Assembly (NCBI GenBank): GCA_028023455.1
Contig: JAQFVV010000049.1
Span: 3,594,536-3,658,535, forward strand
Direction of reading: 5' to 3'
Length of the DNA stretch: 64,000 nt
Source: Epiperipatus broadwayi
Lineage: Eukaryota; Onychophora; Udeonychophora; Euonychophora; Peripatidae
Shown: piece by piece, positions 59,416-64,000 of the stretch
Position numbering within the stretch: position 1 is the stretch's first letter
Layout: the number at the start of each line of letters is the position of its first letter
Program-made: the position numbers and the translations under genes
The notes under the pieces: generated by a model
The model's database searches: none
Seen by the model: only the letters and a program-made list of their open reading frames with translations
Told to the model about the DNA's origin: nothing

Positions 59416-60795
59416 TGTAACGTTTTTCGTATTACTAGGCCACTATACGCCTCAAATTTATATTTGAGCGTGAGGTGATCAAGCTGTATCAAAAGAAAAA
59501 AGAAAGTTGTATTTCTATTCTAAAAACACAGCTATTTTTCCTGCTCAACTTCAGCCTATTAATTGTTACGAATTGTGCTATTGACAAAATCAACTTTTAA
59601 TTTTATTTACTATGGGCGCCAGAATTCCTAAGAATCCGCTGAAATATGTCGCCAGCACCTCTCGCAAGTTGTAAAACAAAAAAAATTAAAAAGATTTTTA
59701 TTATATTTTTTTTTTAAGGGGCGGTAATTCTACCGTAATGAGAATTAATGATTTTTACGATTATTAGTCCTGGGCGTATTGAAACATATTGGCAAAGGTA
59801 ACTTACGTTTAAATCTTATTACACTAAAAATAAATTTAATAATAAAAAATAATAACTATTATTAATAACGCACAAATGAGAATTGATATTAGAAATATTT
59901 TAATTTTGACAAACTAAAATACTTCATGTTAAGTAGCTAATTAATACCTTGGAGAGAACACATTTAATTCAGGTGGGAAATATCCAGAAAATATAAATAT
60001 CAGTTAAAATAAACAAAAAGTTCTTGGTTAAATAAGAGTCTCTCATATAGAAAAATTAAAGTCACTATCGGGATTCTTTTATACGATATTTTTACGAGTA
60101 GTTTTAAATAGTTAACTTTGTCACAATCAGGATAATTATTCTTACCGGTAAGTTTCATGAATTCAGTAGTAGATAACTATGCATAGTTTTTTGGTTATAA
60201 TGAGCTCGGCCTTTTGGTTATTGCTTGATCTTGTGGTCCATTTCCCCAGTCGGTCACGAAGGCTTTTCCTGGTGTACATCATTAAATCCGATGTCTTCAG
60301 AAGCTCCGGTTCACTGCGACATGCCGAATTCCTTCAGCGAAGAGCGATCTTGGATATATCAATGTTATCCAAGACAAACTAGAGAAACAAAACGAACAAG
60401 ACATTCCTTCAACCGGATCCCTCCTTTTTATATCCAGTTTTCAGGACTTCTGCGCATGCTAGTACCATGCCTTTTTAATCTTATCCAGTCTTTATAAATT
60501 TTATGTAATAAAGTCTTTATTTTCTTCAAGTTTTCGGCCATCTTTAATTAATTTGAGTACTTTCAGCTTATCTTTTTTTACTTGCTTTTGGAATTCTTTT
60601 GTTTTCTCCAATTACTGTTATTACTAATCACATAAAAAAAAATAAGAAGAATAATTCAACCCTCATTGTACGTTTTTTTTTTTTTTTTTTTTTTAAAAAT
60701 TACTCAACAAAATTTTAAATCCACTTTTATCTTTTAGTTTTTTTTTTTTTCACCCAATGCCAATATATTTGTAACGTATATAAATAAACGTTACA
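59416..60795 (+). repeat. 5' LTR of LTR element copy 2
   Basis: 1380 bp, aligned end to end with 61542-62886 and, more distantly, with 3654-2277. It contains a hairpin (stems 60348-60356 and 60366-60374) at the position of the copy 1 hairpin. Two long T runs (60676-60695 and 60739-60750) lie near the 3' end. It has more CG dinucleotides than most of the window. Confidence 0.9.
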
Positions 60796-61541
60796 ATACC
60801 ACCAGTGCCAGGAGATGAGAATAAAATAGGGGTTTACACTAATTTTATTCTTAAGTTTTTAAATTCATATTCATATTTTTTTTTTCTGTAGTAGCGTGCT
60901 GATATATTGTGTAGACTCATTCACAAGCGACGTTCGGCTTTAACGCCCACTTTTAGGTCTAACACGGTGGGAATAAAATATTTCAACATTCATCTGTGTC
61001 CTATCCACTTTAGTGTAATATTAACGATAAGAAGCCCAAGTTATAAGCACAAACGAGCGTTGCTCATCGTTCTGAGTCTTACAGGCTCGTGGCAACTTGG
61101 TCCAACTTGATCCGCCTTCCCCTTTATTGGGATCTCTGCTAGAAATAGTCTGACGAGCATTTAAAGACGGTCTTATGTTCATATACTGCGGATAAGGACT
61201 CGGGGCTATGTTATTCCCCTCTTCAGTAACCGCCTACCCGGTCAAATACTTGTGACTTACGTCTACATCAGCCATGATCGTGTTTTTAGACATATATAAA
61301 AAAATATACATATATATTTTTTCTTTCTGGAAGTCATATTAAAAAATATCTTCTTTCATATTTTAATAATCAGGGTTTAATTAGTTAGTTTTTTTTTTTT
61401 TATAATTTTTTTCTTTTTTCAAAAAAATCATAATTTATTTTCCGGCTGTGAGTTTCTTTGAGTCATCATTGTAATGTTCTTTATCATTACAACTCATCTC
61501 AGGTTGTAGTTGTTAAATCGAAGCCCGAGTTGGGTCGCCAT
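60796..61541 (+). other. Conserved non-coding interior of LTR element copy 2
   Basis: Relatively GC-rich (for example GGACTCGGGGC, CCGCCTACCCGG) compared with the window. The candidate primer site CAGTGCCAGGAGATGA is at 60803-60818, with CAG where copy 1 has TGG. The 3' end GAGTTGGGTCGCCAT lies directly before the LTR and is conserved in copy 1, but is not a classical polypurine tract. No frame is conserved with copy 1. Confidence 0.75.
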
Positions 61542-62886
61542 TGTAACATTTTTCGTATTACTAGGCCACTATACGCCTCAAATTTATATTTGAGCATGAG
61601 TTGATCAAGCTGTATCAAAAGAAAAAAGAAAGTTGTATTTCTATTCTAAAAACACAGCTATTTTTCCTGATCAACTTCAGCCTATTAATTGTTACAATTG
61701 TGCTATTGACAAAATCAACTTTTAATTTTATTTACTATGGGTGCCAGAATTCTAAGAATCCCTGAAATATGTCGCCAGCACCTCTCGTAAGTTGTAAAAC
61801 AAAAAAAATAAAAAGATTTTTATTATATTTTTTTTAAGGGGCGGTAATTCTACCGTAATGAGAATTAATGATTTTTATGATTATTAGTCCTGGGCGTATT
61901 GAAAATATTGGCAAAGGTAACTTACGTTAAATCTTATTACACTAAAAATAAATTTAATAATAAAAAATAATAACTATTATTAATAACGAAAATAAGAATT
62001 GATATTAGAAATATTTTTAATTTTGAAAACTAAAATACTTCATGTTAAGTAGCTAATTAATACCTTGGAGAGAACACATTTAATTCAGGTGGGAAATATC
62101 CAGAAAATATAAATATCAGTTAAAATAAAAAAAAGTTCTTGGTTAAATAAGAGTCTCTCATATAGAAAAATTAAAGTCACTATCGGGATTCTTTATACGT
62201 ATATTTTTACGAGTAGTTTTAAATAGTTAACTTTGTCACAATCAGGATAATTATTCTTACCGGTAAGTTTCATGAATTCAGTAGTAGATAACTATGCATA
62301 GTTTTTTGGTTATAATGAGCTTGGCCTTTTGGTTATTGCTTGATCTTGTGGTCCATTTCTCCAGTAGTCACAAGCTTTTCTGGTGTACATCATTAGGTCT
62401 GATGTCTTCAGAAGCTCCGTTCACTGACATGCAATTCTTCAGCGAAGAGGATCTTGGATATATCAATGTTATCCAAGACAACTAGAAAAAAAAGAAAAGA
62501 CATTCCTTCAACCGATCCCTCTTTTATATCCAGTTTTCAGGACTTTGCATGCTAGTACCATGTCTTTTTAATCTTATCCAGTCTTTATAAATTTTATGTA
62601 ATAAAGTCTTTATTTTCTTCAAGTTTTCGGCCATCTTTAATTAATTTGAGTACTTTCAGCTTATCTTTTTTTACTTGCTTTTGGAATTCTTTTGTTCTCT
62701 CCAATTACTGTTATTACTAATCACATAAAAAAAAATAAGAAGAATAATTCAACCCTCATTGTACGTTTTTTTTTTTTTTTTTTTTTAAAAATTACTCAAC
62801 AAAATTTTAAATCCACTTTTATCTTTTAGTTTTTTTTTTTTTACCCAATGCCAATATATTTGTAACGTATATAAATAAACGTTACA
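61542..62886 (+). repeat. 3' LTR of LTR element copy 2
   Basis: 1345 bp. Relative to the 5' LTR it is about 35 bases shorter, through many small losses of mostly C or G. It also shows several CG to TG or CA changes. Terminus CGTTACA at 62880-62886. Confidence 0.9.
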
Positions 62887-62890
62887 ATAT

Positions 62891-64000
62891 AAATGAAATA
62901 TTATAATAGAAAATTTGTTCTTCAAACAATATCTCATGATTAATAATTAATTTTAAATTATACTGCAGTGAAAATATACACCTTGCTAATAATATTAATA
63001 AAATTAAAATTTTTAACATTTAAAGCAGCCTTCATTTTGATACAAATGCCAATAAAGATTTCACCTAATACACACATATCATGTGTGTACATGTTATAAA
63101 TTATTTCATGTAGTTATAACAAAAATCAATACCTGTTAATATACTTCAATCTTTTCATGGAGATATACTAAAGAAATAAAAAAAATATATAACAAAAAAA
63201 AACATGTATGCACATTAGTTTAAAACCTCAGTTATAACTGATCAACCTTCTCAAAATTTTCTTATTTTATTAAAAAGATAGACAATTATTTTATGAGACT
63301 CTGCTTCAATTATTACTTGAACTTTGTGAAGATGGCTAAGAAAGTTTTTTATTGAAGAACACATGAATTTAGAAGAATTCAATTAATGTCAAAATATCAT
63401 TTCTGTAAAACATGATGGGTTGGATTAATAAGATTAATAAAAGTTTCAGAAATGCTTCTCAAATCATAATGTCGGTCAGTACCTTTGTCTGGGTGAGTAT
63501 AGCACTGAATTGCAATAGATATTAAAATGAGATATAATACTTTCAAAAATAATTTATATTCAATTAATAACAGAAAAAAATTAAAAATATTTTGAAGCAT
63601 AGTCAATAAAAAATAAAAAATAGAGTCATATATCACATGACCCCATTTCTTTTTAAGCTTGCAAAAAATAAACAAAGTGCTTTGCTAATTGCTCAATAAG
63701 CTTTGAGATATGACTATTTTTTATTTTTTTTATTGACTATTTATAGTCTTTGCTTAAGTCTTAAGCAATGTTATATTGCTAAGACTTCTAATATATGGTT
63801 TGGTTGAAGATCTTTCATCCTCATATAGCTATTTGAGTTAGATAGCTGGGTTTGAAGACATTTAAGTGTCTGAAAATTTCAGATTTTCTATTCAATGGTG
63901 CTGGCTTTGGGTTGGTATTTTTAGATCTAGTATCTGAATCTACCCTAGCAACTCTCTGAGGAGTGCCAAAAAGTATGAAACCATTGGCCAGGGGATTGGG
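62891..64000. other. AT-rich non-coding stretch to window end
   Basis: No supported gene. A 92-codon minus-strand frame at 63397-63675 is low-complexity with no motif. The last ~250 bp (from about 63760) are somewhat GC-richer and may begin another repeat cut by the window edge. Confidence 0.45.

Larger units (their letters stand above)
59412..62890 (+). mobile_element. Non-autonomous LTR element, copy 2 (complete)
   Basis: 5' LTR 59416-60795 (1380 bp), interior 60796-61541 (746 bp), 3' LTR 61542-62886 (1345 bp). LTRs start TGTAACG/TGTAACA and end CGTTACA, giving short terminal inverted repeats. The flanks ATAT at 59412-59415 and 62887-62890 may be a 4-bp TSD but lie in AT-repeat sequence. 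No protein-coding frame for gag or pol exists. The same structure on the opposite strand at 1142-3654 shows that this layout is the family's form, not a one-off deletion. Confidence 0.9.

Noticed and set aside
60179-60497. Two overlapping open frames of 67 and 90 codons, and a relative at 62294-62485
   Set aside because: They lie inside the LTRs and are broken by small indels between the two LTRs; no domain is recognisable.
1-64000. CRISPR arrays, operons or prokaryotic signals
   Set aside because: No spaced short direct repeats, no gene clusters and no ribosome-binding sites; the repeat content is animal.

Overview
The window looks like non-genic, repeat-rich DNA from an AT-rich invertebrate animal nuclear genome. 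GC is roughly a quarter by eye, there are long A/T runs and (AT)n microsatellites, and there are no operons. The repeat classes are Penelope-like elements (PLEs), RTE-type and other LINEs, tRNA-derived SINEs, LTR elements and fold-back DNA transposons. I cannot name the organism; arachnid, mollusc and flatworm all remain possible. I recognise no host protein-coding exon, rRNA or bona fide tRNA gene. Nearly every interpretable segment is a mobile-element copy, mostly decayed.

The most interesting content is a set of non-coding repeats carrying hammerhead-ribozyme (HHR) folds. Family HHR1 occurs at five loci (about 5.0-5.9, 17.3-17.6, 19.7-20.1, 50.1-51.4 and 56.8-57.2 kb). It consists of a ~440-456 bp unit that is partly tandem and is arranged as inverted pairs at four of the five loci. 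Two loci are bounded by target-site duplications (TSDs). This matches what is known of retrozymes, non-autonomous retroelements that make ribozyme-processed circular RNAs. Family HHR2 (6.2, 26.3-26.5 and 33.4-33.6 kb) has a different HHR followed by a tRNA-like B-box tail. Family HHR3 (24.1-24.6 kb, remnant at 36.5 kb) has a CUGAAGA-type HHR in both arms of an inverted repeat. Family HHR4 is a hammerhead-like fold in the 3' region of each of three PLE copies at 41-47 kb. The ribozyme repeats repeatedly occur as head-to-head inverted pairs.

The 41.1-47.3 kb block is a nearly complete PLE insertion with textbook architecture: a minus-strand main copy (RT plus GIY-YIG), a 5'-truncated tandem copy upstream (pLTR), and an inverted 5'-truncated copy beyond that. 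The main copy is split by a ~1.47 kb fold-back transposon with an 8-bp TSD. A second, unrelated PLE fragment lies at 28.3-29.2 kb. RTE-type LINE copies lie at 18.2-19.1 (very old), 30.2-31.4 and 40.5-40.8 kb (internally deleted, 14-bp TSD). A second LINE family lies at 31.5-32.2 and 48.6-52.7 kb, the latter split by an HHR1 retrozyme. A third LINE lies at 10.4-11.5 kb.

Two copies of one non-autonomous LTR family sit near the two ends (1.1-3.7 kb on minus, 59.4-62.9 kb on plus). Their ~1.38 kb LTRs are longer than the 0.67-0.75 kb non-coding interior, and they share a conserved interior, a tRNA-Leu-like primer site and a hairpin with a compensatory base-pair change. Four minimal tRNA-derived SINEs are scattered through the window. 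The remaining stretches are AT-rich sequence in which I see no supported gene.
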